Notes: generated from the sequence alone by a model not told the origin. DNA of 64,000 nucleotides from Erwinia sp050410775 (GCF_050410775.1 NZ_CP191229.1); one strand, 5' to 3'; counted from the stretch's first letter, positions 1 through 8,484 are shown. Made by a program: numbers and translations.

Positions 1-233
1 AGTCCTCCCACGTTTGCGGCGGCTTTGTGATGGGAGCCGATCCCAGCACCAGTTCGGTGAATAAACACCTTCAGGTCTGGGATGTGCCAAACCTGTTTGT
101 GGTCGGCGCTTCCGCCTTCCCACAGAACCCAGGCTATAACCCTACGGGCACCGTCGGCGCGCTGGCCTTTAAGGCGGCTTATGACATCCGTAACTATTAC
201 CTCAAGCGTCCTGGGGAGATGATTACCGCATGA
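1..233 (+). CDS. GMC-family dehydrogenase flavoprotein subunit, C-terminal end (partial)
   Basis: Only the last 76 codons are present; the frame is open from base 3 to the TGA at 231-233. The residues contain the GMC oxidoreductase C-terminal signature: a histidine near the left edge (SSHVCGG), then SVNKHLQVWDVPNLFVVGAS and NPTGTVGALA. This matches the FAD-dependent large subunit of membrane-bound sugar or sugar-acid dehydrogenases such as gluconate 2-dehydrogenase. Such enzymes oxidise a sugar acid in the periplasm and pass electrons to a c-type cytochrome. The next gene overlaps its stop codon by 4 bases (ATGA) and encodes that cytochrome, which supports the call. The exact substrate (gluconate, 2-ketogluconate or sorbitol) cannot be told from the fragment. 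Confidence 0.85.
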   Translation, partial: SSHVCGGFVMGADPSTSSVNKHLQVWDVPNLFVVGASAFPQNPGYNPTGTVGALAFKAAYDIRNYYLKRPGEMITA

Positions 234-1456
234 AAAAGCGCACATTATTCGCACTTGCTGCGATTTCTCTCTCTGCCGTCACTATTTCTCAGGCTTTTGC
301 CCAGCCGGAGTACGATCAGGTTGCACGCGGTCGTTACATCGCCACGCTCGGCGACTGCACAGCCTGTCATACCGCCGATCCTGAGAAACCTTTTGCGGGC
401 GGTATTCGCCTGAATACGCCGTTTGGCACGCTGGTTGGCGCGAATATCACGCCGGATCGCGAGACCGGCATAGGCAACTGGACCTTTGACGATTTCCAGC
501 GCGCCATGTCGGAAGGCGTGGGTCATAACGGCAAGCGGCTTTACGGCGCCATGCCCTTTACCGCCTACACCAAAGTGACCCGTAAAGATAACGAAGATTT
601 ATGGGCCTGGCTGCAGACCCTCCAGCCTGTTCATCAGAAAGTCGAAACGAACCAGCTACCCTTCCCTTTCAATGTCCGCACCAGCCTTATCGTCTGGAAC
701 TGGATCAACTTTGGCAAGGGCGAATTTAAGCCGGACATGAGCAAGTCCGCAGAATGGAACCGGGGGGCTTATCTGGTGGAGGCGCTGGGCCACTGCGGCA
801 CCTGCCATACGCCGAAAAACCTGCTGGGCGGCGATAAAAACAGCCAGTTTGTCTCCGGTGCGGTGGTCGAGGGATGGTGGGCGCCTGACCTGACCAGCAA
901 CACGCATACCGGCCTCGGCAAGTGGACGCAGAAGGATATTGTTACCTATCTGCGTACCGGCATGAACCGCTATGACATCGCTTCCGGGCCGATGGCAGAC
1001 GCCGTGAAGCACTCCACGCAGTACTGGCGTGACGAGGATCTTAATGCGGTGGCTACGTATCTCAAAGCGATGCCGGCGCGGGAGGACGATAAGCCTGCCC
1101 CGCTTGCCGCCAGCGATCAACGGATGCAAACCGGCGCGCTTATTTATGAGACCAAGTGCTCAGCCTGCCATGCACCACAAGGCCAGGGCGTTGAGAATAT
1201 CTTCCCGCGTCTGGCGGGCAACCCGCTGGTTAATGCTCCGCAGGCCACCTCGCTGATCCATGTTGTGACCGCTGGCAGCCGCGGCGTGGATACCGATGCC
1301 CGCCCGACAGCGCCGGCCATGCCCTCTTTCGACGGAACGTTGAGCGATGAAGAGATGGCGGACGCCATCACTTATATTCGCAACAGCTGGGGTAATGCAG
1401 CGTCGCCGGTCAGCGCCAGCGACGTTAAAGATCTGAAAGAGGAATTGCGTAAATAA
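230..1456 (+). CDS. Tri-haem cytochrome c subunit of a membrane-bound sugar-acid dehydrogenase
   Basis: A 408-residue protein with a Sec signal peptide (MKKRTLFALAAISLS..., cleavage near AFA-QPE) and three CxxCH haem-binding motifs: CTACH at about 43-47, CGTCH at about 189-193 and CSACH at about 310-314. Three class-I cytochrome c domains in a protein of about 400 residues is the standard form of the cytochrome subunit of gluconate 2-dehydrogenase and alcohol dehydrogenase complexes. It would be anchored at the periplasmic face and carry electrons from the flavoprotein encoded just upstream to ubiquinone. Translation is probably coupled to that gene through the ATGA overlap. A strong hairpin without a T-tract follows the stop codon. 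Confidence 0.9.
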   Translation: MKKRTLFALAAISLSAVTISQAFAQPEYDQVARGRYIATLGDCTACHTADPEKPFAGGIRLNTPFGTLVGANITPDRETGIGNWTFDDFQRAMSEGVGHNGKRLYGAMPFTAYTKVTRKDNEDLWAWLQTLQPVHQKVETNQLPFPFNVRTSLIVWNWINFGKGEFKPDMSKSAEWNRGAYLVEALGHCGTCHTPKNLLGGDKNSQFVSGAVVEGWWAPDLTSNTHTGLGKWTQKDIVTYLRTGMNRYDIASGPMADAVKHSTQYWRDEDLNAVATYLKAMPAREDDKPAPLAASDQRMQTGALIYETKCSACHAPQGQGVENIFPRLAGNPLVNAPQATSLIHVVTAGSRGVDTDARPTAPAMPSFDGTLSDEEMADAITYIRNSWGNAASPVSASDVKDLKEELRK

Positions 1457-1470
1457 GCTTGCTGTACGAT

Positions 1471-1499
1471 CTCTCCCTCTCCGCTAAGGAGAGGGAGAG
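1471..1499. repeat. Perfect 12-bp inverted repeat downstream of the cytochrome gene
   Basis: CTCTCCCTCTCC (1471-1482) and its exact complement GGAGAGGGAGAG (1488-1499) are separated by 5 bases. The hairpin has no T-run on either side, so it is not a canonical intrinsic terminator. It may protect the 3' end of the mRNA or be an intergenic palindromic repeat unit. Confidence 0.6.
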
Positions 1500-1515
1500 T
1501 GCGAGAGCGCTCCCC

Positions 1516-1983
1516 TTACTCTGGTTTATTCACCGGTATAAAAAGCTCAATATCCCATTCACCGCTTTCTGCTCCGTCATTCAGATAGTGATCAAAGCAG
1601 GGCCCTTCTCTCATCACATAGCCACTGTTGGGCAGCCAGTCATCAAAGAACTGATACCAGGGCGTGGTGAAATCGTCATCACTGACATGCACCCGCACCA
1701 TGGCATAGGTTCCGGCCGCCAGTTCTGTTATGGAGACGCCCTCACTCTCTTCCGGCAGTTCGAAATCAGACGGCACGCCGATCGCCGTATCAATTTCGAG
1801 TTGTTCAGCTGGCACCTCCCGGGGATTCCCATGATAAACGCTCATCCATGGCCCGACGAGCTGGTGCTTATCCGTCCATGCGGCGAGTTTGTCAAAACCC
1901 TGTGGCGCGGTCTCTTCAAATGGGCCGACGAGATGGAAACCGGCGACGTGACTGGCTTCGCGCTGCACTAATTCAACGTTCAT
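1516..1983 (-). CDS. sbmC: DNA gyrase inhibitor SbmC (GyrI), GyrI-like small-molecule-binding fold
   Basis: A 155-residue protein closely resembling E. coli SbmC/GyrI in length and sequence (VAGFHLVGP, PWYQFFDDWL, CFDHYLNDGAE, WDIELFIPV). In E. coli it binds gyrase, blocks supercoiling, and protects against microcin B17 and alkylating agents; it belongs to the SOS response. The start at 1983 is preferred to the ATG two codons upstream: the AGGAG lies about 7 bases before it but only 1 base before the upstream ATG, and MNVE matches the start of the E. coli protein. In E. coli the neighbouring genes are dacD and sbcB. Here dacD is missing and the gap to sbcB is filled with accessory DNA. Confidence 0.88.
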   Translation of the reverse strand: MNVELVQREASHVAGFHLVGPFEETAPQGFDKLAAWTDKHQLVGPWMSVYHGNPREVPAEQLEIDTAIGVPSDFELPEESEGVSITELAAGTYAMVRVHVSDDDFTTPWYQFFDDWLPNSGYVMREGPCFDHYLNDGAESGEWDIELFIPVNKPE

Positions 1984-2604
1984 CTGCATACTCCTGAATG
2001 AGGATAAGGGTGAAAAAACAGAGGTGCCGGGCGGTAAGGTTGAACTTCAAACGACAGTAACCCTGTTTTGCGATGCCGCCTGCAAAAGAGGCCTTACCGC
2101 AAACTGGGTAAAGCTATCGGGTCATTACGCGATCCTGCCGGTAACCTCTGCGCGGGCTTACTGTTGTAAAGGTTAGTTGAAAAACCGGGTGATGATGGTC
2201 AGAAGGCCGTCAGGGCCTGAGAAGGTAAGCAGGAGGATTGCTGGATAAGGTTTTATAAGGAAGGAAGCAAAGCCAGTTTTAATAATAATGACCCATACTG
2301 AATAGCCTTTGCCATTCTCCGTAGTATGCGTACAACGACAGGATGCACACAAAATCAGGTTTGCTGGACGTATACTGCCCCTTCTCGCTTATTCTTATGC
2401 TTGTCGTGTATCTCACTGCTATATCATCTCTGCACCCCACAACCCCTCAATTGTTGTTTTTATATACAGAAATTTGGCAATATGTGATAAAAAAAGTAAT
2501 TGGATTTGCCTTATTTATCTTATAAATATATCATGCATGATAGGGTGTAATTCTTATAATACTCAATTAATAATGCCTGATTATATAATTTTGGAGATGA
2601 TCTT
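1984..2604. other. Gene-free stretch between sbmC and the first acyltransferase
   Basis: No convincing gene. The sbmC promoter should lie at the left end. From about 2440 rightward the DNA turns strongly AT-rich, marking the left side of the accessory patch. A 99-codon reading frame at 2309-2608 has neither a family-like sequence nor a ribosome binding site. Confidence 0.5.
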
Positions 2605-3711
2605 GTGATACAAAACAAAAACCATGACTTAGAGGTTTTAAGAACAATAGCCATAGCATTTGTATTCCTTGCTCACATCCCTGGAATACTCTCTCCAAAT
2701 TCTTTTTATTGGAAGATTTTTGATATAAGTCGGTTTGGCAGCGGGGTTGATTTGTTTTTTTGTGTTTCTGGATTCATTGTCACAAAAAGCTTAATAGGAA
2801 AAAAACTTCATTTAATGGATTTTAATTCTTTTATTGGCGAGGCAAAATCATTCTATGTGAAGCGGGCATGGAGACTACTTCCAGCCGCTTTTTTCTGGAT
2901 ATTTATATCCACTCTGCTTTATATTGCTGCTAACGCAATGGCAGGAAACAACGACATATTAAAAGCGCTAAAGCCTGCGTTTTTCTCTTTACTGCAAGTC
3001 CAAAATATATTTTATATGTCATGCCGGGATGAAGGAACCTGTGGACCACTGGGAATTTACTGGAGTCTATCACTGGAAAATCAGTTTTATTTATTACTCC
3101 CGCTAATGCTTTTTATGTTTAGTAATAGAAAGCTATGTTTTTTTATGTTCCTTGTTTTTTTGCTCCAGTTTTTTATACCAAGAACATTAAATGAACAGAC
3201 GCCAATGGCATGGCCTATCAGGACAGATGCGATTGCTCTTGGTGTCATTATTGCAGTAATGAGCACAAGGGAAAATTATGCAAAAACAAACCCAAAAACC
3301 CTCAAAAATGGATTTTTTTCTTTAGTATTTTTAACGGTATCATGCTTTTTACTTGCAATTTTCACAAAGCCAGAACCAGTAGTTTTTTTTCAAGTTGGTT
3401 TGACAGCCGCTATTTCTGGCCTGATGGTTTTTGTCGCTAGTTATAATAAAGGATACTATGCCAGAAATAAATTTATAATAAAAACCTGTGATTACATAGG
3501 ATCCAGATCTTATTCACTATACCTTACTCATGTATTGGCCTTATTGGTCACAAAAGGTGTGCTAATGAGGACAGGTTGGGTTGACAGTGATTTAAATACA
3601 GGCATAAGGCTTGCCTTTTTCTTCTTTTTGACGTTTGCCATGACAGAATTTAGTTACAGAATGATAGAAAACAAGTTTAGATACTATTGGAAAATAAAAG
3701 ATAAGAAATAA
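2605..3711 (+). CDS. Acyltransferase 3 family membrane O-acyltransferase
   Basis: A 368-residue integral membrane protein with about ten hydrophobic segments. The family marks are an early RTIAIAFVFLAH with the motif histidine (H23), SGVDLFFCVSGFIVTKS (about 50-66), VKRAWRLLPA (the family R/RxxP region, about 90) and WSLSLENQFYLLLP (WSL.xExQFY, about 155). The family moves acetyl or other acyl groups from cytoplasmic donors to sugars of O-antigen, peptidoglycan or exopolysaccharide across the inner membrane. Start is a GTG at 2605, 9 bases after GGAG. The gene is much more AT-rich than sbmC or sbcB, suggesting transfer. The sugar target is unknown; O-antigen modification is plausible because a surface polysaccharide locus lies 25 kb away. 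Confidence 0.85.
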   Translation: MIQNKNHDLEVLRTIAIAFVFLAHIPGILSPNSFYWKIFDISRFGSGVDLFFCVSGFIVTKSLIGKKLHLMDFNSFIGEAKSFYVKRAWRLLPAAFFWIFISTLLYIAANAMAGNNDILKALKPAFFSLLQVQNIFYMSCRDEGTCGPLGIYWSLSLENQFYLLLPLMLFMFSNRKLCFFMFLVFLLQFFIPRTLNEQTPMAWPIRTDAIALGVIIAVMSTRENYAKTNPKTLKNGFFSLVFLTVSCFLLAIFTKPEPVVFFQVGLTAAISGLMVFVASYNKGYYARNKFIIKTCDYIGSRSYSLYLTHVLALLVTKGVLMRTGWVDSDLNTGIRLAFFFFLTFAMTEFSYRMIENKFRYYWKIKDKK

Positions 3712-3757
3712 AGTAAAGCTGCCTGGGGCCTAATGCCTATCGTTTAAGGATCTGTGG

Positions 3758-3796
3758 ATGAACCCTTGGGCTGATGTAAAAAGGGTTCATTTTTAT
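3758..3796 (+). terminator. Intrinsic terminator after the first acyltransferase
   Basis: ATGAACCCTT (3758-3767) pairs perfectly with AAGGGTTCAT (3781-3790), followed by TTTTATAAAT. It lies about 45 bases after the acyltransferase stop codon. Confidence 0.7.
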
Positions 3797-3890
3797 AAAT
3801 GGGCCCTTTTTAAATAGAACTTTCACAGGCCCCCGGCATTATCAATCTTACCAAGCCGGACGAAGTTCAGAGCCTCTCCAGCCTGCTTCC

Positions 3891-4120
3891 TTACGGTCTT
3901 ATCCAGCAAACATTTGCCCTTACCAGTCCCGTGACGCTTTGCAAGCGCACGTCCCCCTTGCGGTAAATAAAAGTCCAGCGCCCGGACTTACCGAGAATTA
4001 ACGCTTCAGCAAGACTTGCTAAGTCATCATCCCAGCATGCCGACATCACATTCATAGAAGCCCTCAAAGCATGCTCTTGACATGAACTGGCGATTGAGAT
4101 GCGCAACTCAGGCCCGTGGG
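3891..4120 (-). pseudogene. Unidentified coding remnant next to the left sbcB-flank copy
   Basis: The minus strand keeps an open frame of about 75 codons ending at 3891 with a natural-looking composition (MNVMSACWDDDLASL, ILGKSGRWTFIYRKGDV, LQSVTGLVRANVCW). Towards higher coordinates the frame runs into the duplicated sbcB upstream segment, so its original N-terminus has been replaced. No start codon with a ribosome binding site is visible and the protein is not recognised. It could be the C-terminal part of a lost gene; a chance frame is not excluded. Confidence 0.3.
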
Positions 4121-4430
4121 CATCTGCCACTTCTGGACATCCTGAGTATGGTTTACCTTGTAAGGAACAGAGTTGAGTCGCGCAGAGGCCATAATCATCT
4201 TCTGTATGCATGGTTTTTGGTCCTCCTGGCAATTTTGTACGCAATATTGCCTAGACTAATGAGAACACCTACAGATTCAAACAAACATAAGTGAACGTAG
4301 AAAGCCGTAAGCATCAAGTTGAGCACTGCCTTTTCAGGAAGTTAATGAACAGAAGTGAACATAGAAAACAGTGAAAGACAAACCAGTACAACCTACACCC
4401 CTTTTCCATAATTATGAGGCCGCATCACTA
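4100..4430. repeat. Left copy of a duplicated sbcB upstream region
   Basis: Bases about 4100-4430 match about 6690-7014 in the same orientation, with scattered substitutions and small indels. Shared blocks include CATCTGCCACTTCTGGACAT (4121 and 6711), GTGAACGTAGAA, GTAAGCATCAAGTTGAGCAC and ACAGTGAAAGACAAA. The match runs through the sbcB promoter region and into the first dozen or so sbcB codons, then stops. In this copy the sbcB frame is broken at once by TAA (CATAATTATGAG against CATGACTATGAG), so it is a dead fragment. Confidence 0.85.
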
Positions 4431-4503
4431 GTGGATATAGATTGCTAATCCTGATCTCTGTACGCACTTATGTTTCTAAGGCATTTCCATGCAAGCAAGT
4501 TGA

Positions 4504-4728
4504 AAGCCATCCAAAGTCGCATGTCTACTATCTCTCCAGCCTAAAATTATTATCAAACTTACCCCACCGGCCGCTCACACCATTAAGCATCAGCAGATAT
4601 ACCATCTCCTCACTCAGCGGTATGAACCGGTCGGAATTCAGCCAGAAAAAATTGCTGAACATGCGGCCAAACCAAAATCCTCTGATAGCCTCTTTACTGC
4701 GTTGGAAAAATATCCACCTGCTCTCTGA
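4504..4728 (+). pseudogene. Orphan C-terminal coding remnant, unidentified
   Basis: An open frame of about 74 codons runs from just after a TGA at 4501 to a TGA at 4726-4728. It contains no ATG, GTG or TTG that could start it. The residues look like real protein (IKHQQIYHLLTQRYEPVGIQ, PEKIAEHAAKPKSSDSLFTA), with a proline/lysine-rich end. I do not recognise the family. It sits directly after the dead left sbcB-flank copy, consistent with a gene truncated by recombination. Confidence 0.35.
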
Positions 4729-5032
4729 GTAATGGTTCAGCGACTCCCCTCTATAAATACCGTACAGTTACTGTCTTTGTCTCCCATGCGCTCCTCCCTT
4801 TTTACTGGTTTTATATACAGCCTTCAAGGGTGATAAACAAGCGCGACAGTATAGTAATTTTGTAAATATACTGCCGAGAAAAGGGTTTTAGTTTGTGAAG
4901 TACTGAGGGTTGATAGATGCGCACCTTAATAGTATTGGCGAGAGAAACGTGCTTTTTTTCGCATGAACAGTAGAAATTCTTGCCATAATCCTTACAAATG
5001 TTAATATCAAGAAAAGCCTGTTAAAAAGATTT
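4729..5032. other. AT-rich intergenic stretch upstream of the second acyltransferase
   Basis: No gene is visible. The stretch probably holds the promoter and leader of the acyltransferase at 5033. Its ribosome binding site is poor (only AAAAGA-type purines before the ATG). Confidence 0.4.
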
Positions 5033-6178
5033 ATGATGAATAACAATATCATCCTGCACAATACTACAGCCGACCAGATTCAGAAAATCGAACCCACATT
5101 ACTATCAGTACAATACCTACGAGGTATTGCCGCTATTATGGTAGTGTTATATCATTTTAGAGCAAACCTCAATGGAATTTATGCTCAAAAAAACTTGGGG
5201 GATATGCTTTTTGGTCGTGGCGGAGTAGGAGTTGATTTATTTTTTATCGTCAGTGGATTCATAATTGCCTACTCTACTCAAAAAAACTTAGGTGGCTGGG
5301 ACTTTATTGTAAAAAGGATCTTTAGATTATACCCTATATATTTAGCATGTATGCTAGCTATGGCGTTGATACCTTCAACTTCACTCGATGTAAATTACTT
5401 AAAATCATTGTTTTTTATACATCTTGACTATGAAGGAAAGCCACCAGTATTTGGATATTCAACAATATTCGTGGCTTGGACCCTTACTTATGAAATACTA
5501 TTTTATACAATATTCTTCCTTTCTCAAATCATAAGTCACAAATATAGATCGCAAATAACAATAGCAGTTATAGTTTTATTTGTTATTATTTTGCAATATT
5601 ATCTTAATAATGGCCAGGTTTCTTTCTGGGGATCAACTACAGTTGAATATGATGGATACTTACAGCCAATTTTAAAACTACTTTCCTCACCAATGATGAT
5701 TGACTTTTCTTATGGCATTGCTATATATTTGCTAATGAGCTTTTCTAGAGGAACAATACACAAGCTAAACGATTCGCTTGTGAGGGTGTTTTGTATATCT
5801 GGTGCAATATACTTTACTATTTGCCTAATGACTGGCTATAGAACCTTTAGCGGGCCAATTGGCGCGGGTGTTTCATGCGCAGCACTGTTTATATCTATAT
5901 TAATATATGAAGTAAAATTCAGCATAAAGAACTATAAATCAATTATGTTGATTGGAAATCTATCTTATGGAATTTATCTTTCTCATGTCCTGGTTATCAG
6001 ATTTATCCAGAGCTACGGTGGTGACATTGGGCTCGTAAGATACACTAGTGGCTTTAGTAAGGTTTTGTTAATGATTTCGATTACTTTGATAATCTCATAT
6101 TTTTTGCATGTTTTTATTGAGAAGCCATTTATTAAAATCGGAAGATCAGTAATAACTAAAACGACAAAAAGGACATAG
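5033..6178 (+). CDS. Acyltransferase 3 family membrane O-acyltransferase (second, unrelated copy)
   Basis: A 381-residue multi-spanning protein with the family layout: LLSVQYLRGIAAIMVVLYHF (R and H of the first segment, about 23-42), GVGVDLFFIVSGFIIAYS (about 64-81), IVKRIFRLYPIYL (RxxP region, about 91-103), and a tyrosine- and glutamate-containing AWTLTYEILFY (about 148). It differs from the acyltransferase at 2605 well beyond simple duplication. ATG at 5033 or 5036 may start it. The gene is AT-rich and lies exactly between the two copies of the sbcB flank, so it looks like cargo of an insertion or recombination event. Likely role: acylation of a surface polysaccharide; substrate unknown. 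Confidence 0.85.
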   Translation: MMNNNIILHNTTADQIQKIEPTLLSVQYLRGIAAIMVVLYHFRANLNGIYAQKNLGDMLFGRGGVGVDLFFIVSGFIIAYSTQKNLGGWDFIVKRIFRLYPIYLACMLAMALIPSTSLDVNYLKSLFFIHLDYEGKPPVFGYSTIFVAWTLTYEILFYTIFFLSQIISHKYRSQITIAVIVLFVIILQYYLNNGQVSFWGSTTVEYDGYLQPILKLLSSPMMIDFSYGIAIYLLMSFSRGTIHKLNDSLVRVFCISGAIYFTICLMTGYRTFSGPIGAGVSCAALFISILIYEVKFSIKNYKSIMLIGNLSYGIYLSHVLVIRFIQSYGGDIGLVRYTSGFSKVLLMISITLIISYFLHVFIEKPFIKIGRSVITKTTKRT

Positions 6179-6443
6179 CCCTTTTTTATTATATATTGAA
6201 TATGAAGCATTTATGTGTATATTTCACAGTACAACCAGGCCTGGTAATAACATTTCCAGATAACATTACCCCTATAATACAAAATGACTCTGTTTTTGTC
6301 GAGGAGGAGACTGCCGTATAGTGAGGCGCATGAAATGGTCAGCCCCATAGAGGCAATGTAGTAAGCACTGCATTCGTGCGGCCATGCATTATCTTTTCGC
6401 AAATATTACAGTGTTTGCACTTTCCCTAACACAAGGAATACCT

Positions 6444-6713
6444 TCAATTAGGTTCTCTACGGATTAAACCATTTTTCCTTAAAACAAGGAGTTGAACTAA
6501 AGAAGGATTTAAAGAGTATGTGTAGACTTTTGATAATGCATCGGCAAATGCAGAAGCTACTGCCATTTCTCTCTTGGTGTATTCATTTCTCAATCCAGGC
6601 ACTTCAACTTGGATAACTCCCAAAACCAGGTCACTATACTTTCCTTTCCCACCTGTAGCAGTTTCGAACGCAGATCCTCCTTTGCTAAGTTGCGCCCCCA
6701 GGTCCGTAGTCAT
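6444..6713 (-). CDS. Hypothetical small protein or C-terminal gene remnant
   Basis: An 89-codon frame can start at ATG 6713 (MTTDLGAQLSKGG...) and stops at 6444. Its sequence looks protein-like (GKGKYSDLVLGVIQVEVPGL, REMAVASAFADALSKVY). The first codons lie in the right copy of the duplicated sbcB flank, so the true N-terminus may be lost. The ribosome binding site is weak. It is not related to the fragment at 3891-4120, although both abut a copy of the same repeat. Family not recognised. Confidence 0.35.
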   Translation of the reverse strand: MTTDLGAQLSKGGSAFETATGGKGKYSDLVLGVIQVEVPGLRNEYTKREMAVASAFADALSKVYTYSLNPSLVQLLVLRKNGLIRREPN

Positions 6714-7014
6714 CTGCCACTTCTGGACATCCTGAATATGGTTTACCATGTAAGGTACGGAGTTGAGCCGCGCAGACGGCCATAATCCTCTTCTGTACGC
6801 ATGGTTACAGGAATTCTGTACCCACGTTGTACGCAATACTGCATAGACTAAAGAGAACACCCACAAACTCAAACAAACACAAGTGAACGTAGAAGGCCGT
6901 AAGCATCAAGTTGAGCACTGCGTTTCCAGGAAGTTAACAAACAGAAGTGAACAGAGAAAAACAGTGAAAGACAAAGCTAATCAACCTACGTTCCTCTTCC
7001 ATGACTATGAGACC
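6690..7014. repeat. Right copy of the duplicated region, containing the functional sbcB start
   Basis: Direct repeat partner of about 4100-4430. This copy leads into the intact sbcB reading frame and is taken as the original. Confidence 0.85.
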
Positions 7015-8391
7015 TTTGGCAAAAGCCCGTCGCTGGACCGGCCTGCGCAGTTCGCCGGGATCCGCACGGATATGGACTTCAATATTATTGGTGAGCCGGA
7101 AGTTTTCTACTGCCGCCCTGCTGATGACTATCTGCCTCAGCCGGAAGCGGTAATGATCACCGGCATCACGCCGCAACTGGCCCAGGCGAAAGGCCTCAGC
7201 GAGGCGGCGTTCACCCAGCGCATTCATCAGCTTTTCAGCGAGCCTGACACCTGTATTGTCGGCTATAACAACGTGCGCTTCGACGATGAGGTGACGCGGA
7301 ATCTCCTCTACCGCAACTTTTACGATCCGTATGGCTGGAGCTGGCAGAATGGCAACAGCCGCTGGGATCTGCTGGATGTGATGCGCGCCTGTTACGCGCT
7401 GCGTCCGGAAGGCATTGAATGGCCGGAAAATGACGAGGGCTTTCCCAGCTTCCGCCTGGAGCATCTGACCAAAGCCAACGGCGTGGCCCATGAAAATGCG
7501 CACGATGCGATGTCTGACGTCTACGCCACTATCGCGATGGCGAAGCTGGTCAAAGAAAAGCAGCCGCGGCTGTATGATTTTCTCTTCAGCCACCGCAATA
7601 AGCAGAAGATCGCCACGCTGGTTGATATCCCGCAAATGAAGCCGCTGGTGCATATTTCCGGCATGTTTGGCGCATTTCGCGGTAATACCAGCTGGATCGC
7701 GCCGCTTGCCTGGCACCCGGTGAATAAAAATGCGCTTATTGCCTGCGATCTTGCGGGTGATATAACCCCGCTGCTGGCGCTTGATGCCGATCGGCTGCGC
7801 GAGCGGCTCTATACCCGTCGTGAAGATTTAAACGGAGAATCCGCCGTGCCGGTCAAGCTGGTTCATATCAATAAATGTCCGGTCGTGGCCCCCGCCAGCA
7901 CCCTGCGGCCAGAAGATGCGGCGCGGCTGGGCATCGATCGTCAGCACTGCCTGAATAATCTTGCCCTGCTGCGTCAGCACCCCGAGATCCGCGAGAAGGT
8001 TGTCGCCCTGTTTGCCGAGGCAGAACCCTTCAGCCCTTCAGAGGATGTCGATGCGCAGCTCTATGACGGCTTCTTCAGCGATGCCGACCGTGCCGCGATG
8101 AAGATTATTTTACAAACGGCGCCTGAACATCTCCCCGCGCTGGATCTGACGTTTAATGACGCACGAATCGAAAAGCTGCTGTTCCGCTACCGGGCGCGCA
8201 ACTTCCCCGGCACGCTGGATGAAGCCGAGCAGAACCGCTGGTTACAGCATCGTCGTGAAGCGCTGAATCCTGAACGGGTGCAGGGCTATGTTCAGGAGCT
8301 GGAAAGCCTGTTTACCCAGTATGAAGGGGATCAGGCCAAAATGAACCAGCTCAGGGCGCTGTTTGATTATGCGCGTGAACTGGTTTCTTAA
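6964..8391 (+). CDS. sbcB: Exodeoxyribonuclease I (SbcB/ExoI)
   Basis: A 475-residue 3'-5' single-strand DNA exonuclease of the DEDDh family used in mismatch repair and recombination clean-up; it interacts with SSB. Visible marks are HDYETFG near the N-terminus (metal-binding Asp and Glu), GYNNVRFDDEVTRN, and HENAHDAMSDVYAT (third-motif His and Asp), followed by the SH3-like and C-terminal domains. GTG at 6964 is chosen because it gives exactly the E. coli length of 475 and puts ANQPTFLFHDYE in register. An upstream ATG at 6883 would add 27 residues that lie in the non-coding duplicated segment. A diverged fragment of this start region occurs at about 4100-4430. Confidence 0.95.
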   Translation: MKDKANQPTFLFHDYETFGKSPSLDRPAQFAGIRTDMDFNIIGEPEVFYCRPADDYLPQPEAVMITGITPQLAQAKGLSEAAFTQRIHQLFSEPDTCIVGYNNVRFDDEVTRNLLYRNFYDPYGWSWQNGNSRWDLLDVMRACYALRPEGIEWPENDEGFPSFRLEHLTKANGVAHENAHDAMSDVYATIAMAKLVKEKQPRLYDFLFSHRNKQKIATLVDIPQMKPLVHISGMFGAFRGNTSWIAPLAWHPVNKNALIACDLAGDITPLLALDADRLRERLYTRREDLNGESAVPVKLVHINKCPVVAPASTLRPEDAARLGIDRQHCLNNLALLRQHPEIREKVVALFAEAEPFSPSEDVDAQLYDGFFSDADRAAMKIILQTAPEHLPALDLTFNDARIEKLLFRYRARNFPGTLDEAEQNRWLQHRREALNPERVQGYVQELESLFTQYEGDQAKMNQLRALFDYARELVS

Positions 8392-8445
8392 GAAGAGATC
8401 AACTCTGTATCCGCTTCGGCCTTTCACTGAGAGACAGCCAGCAAA

Positions 8446-8474
8446 AAGGGCGCCGTAGCGCCCTTATTTTTTTC
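8446..8474. terminator. Bidirectional terminator between sbcB and plaP
   Basis: AAGGGCGC-CGTA-GCGCCCTT followed by ATTTTTTT on the plus strand; the minus strand reads into a T-run as well (CCCTTTTTGC). It separates the convergent sbcB and plaP genes. Confidence 0.85.
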
Positions 8475-8484
8475 ACCGTTCTGT

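Noticed and set aside
2309..2608. A 99-codon plus-strand frame before the first acyltransferase
   Set aside because: No ribosome binding site, odd composition, and it overlaps the good Shine-Dalgarno and start of the next gene in another frame.
4100..4430. A possible second sbcB gene
   Set aside because: Only the upstream region and about a dozen codons are present, and the frame is broken by TAA; the nuclease body is missing.
6211..6402. A 63-codon minus-strand frame after the second acyltransferase
   Set aside because: No family resemblance, Trp/Tyr/Cys-rich, and no convincing start signal.
6934..7716. A 260-codon minus-strand reading frame inside sbcB
   Set aside because: It lies wholly antisense to the well-conserved sbcB frame and its residues are rich in Arg, Gln, His and Ala, as expected for a shadow of GC-rich coding DNA.
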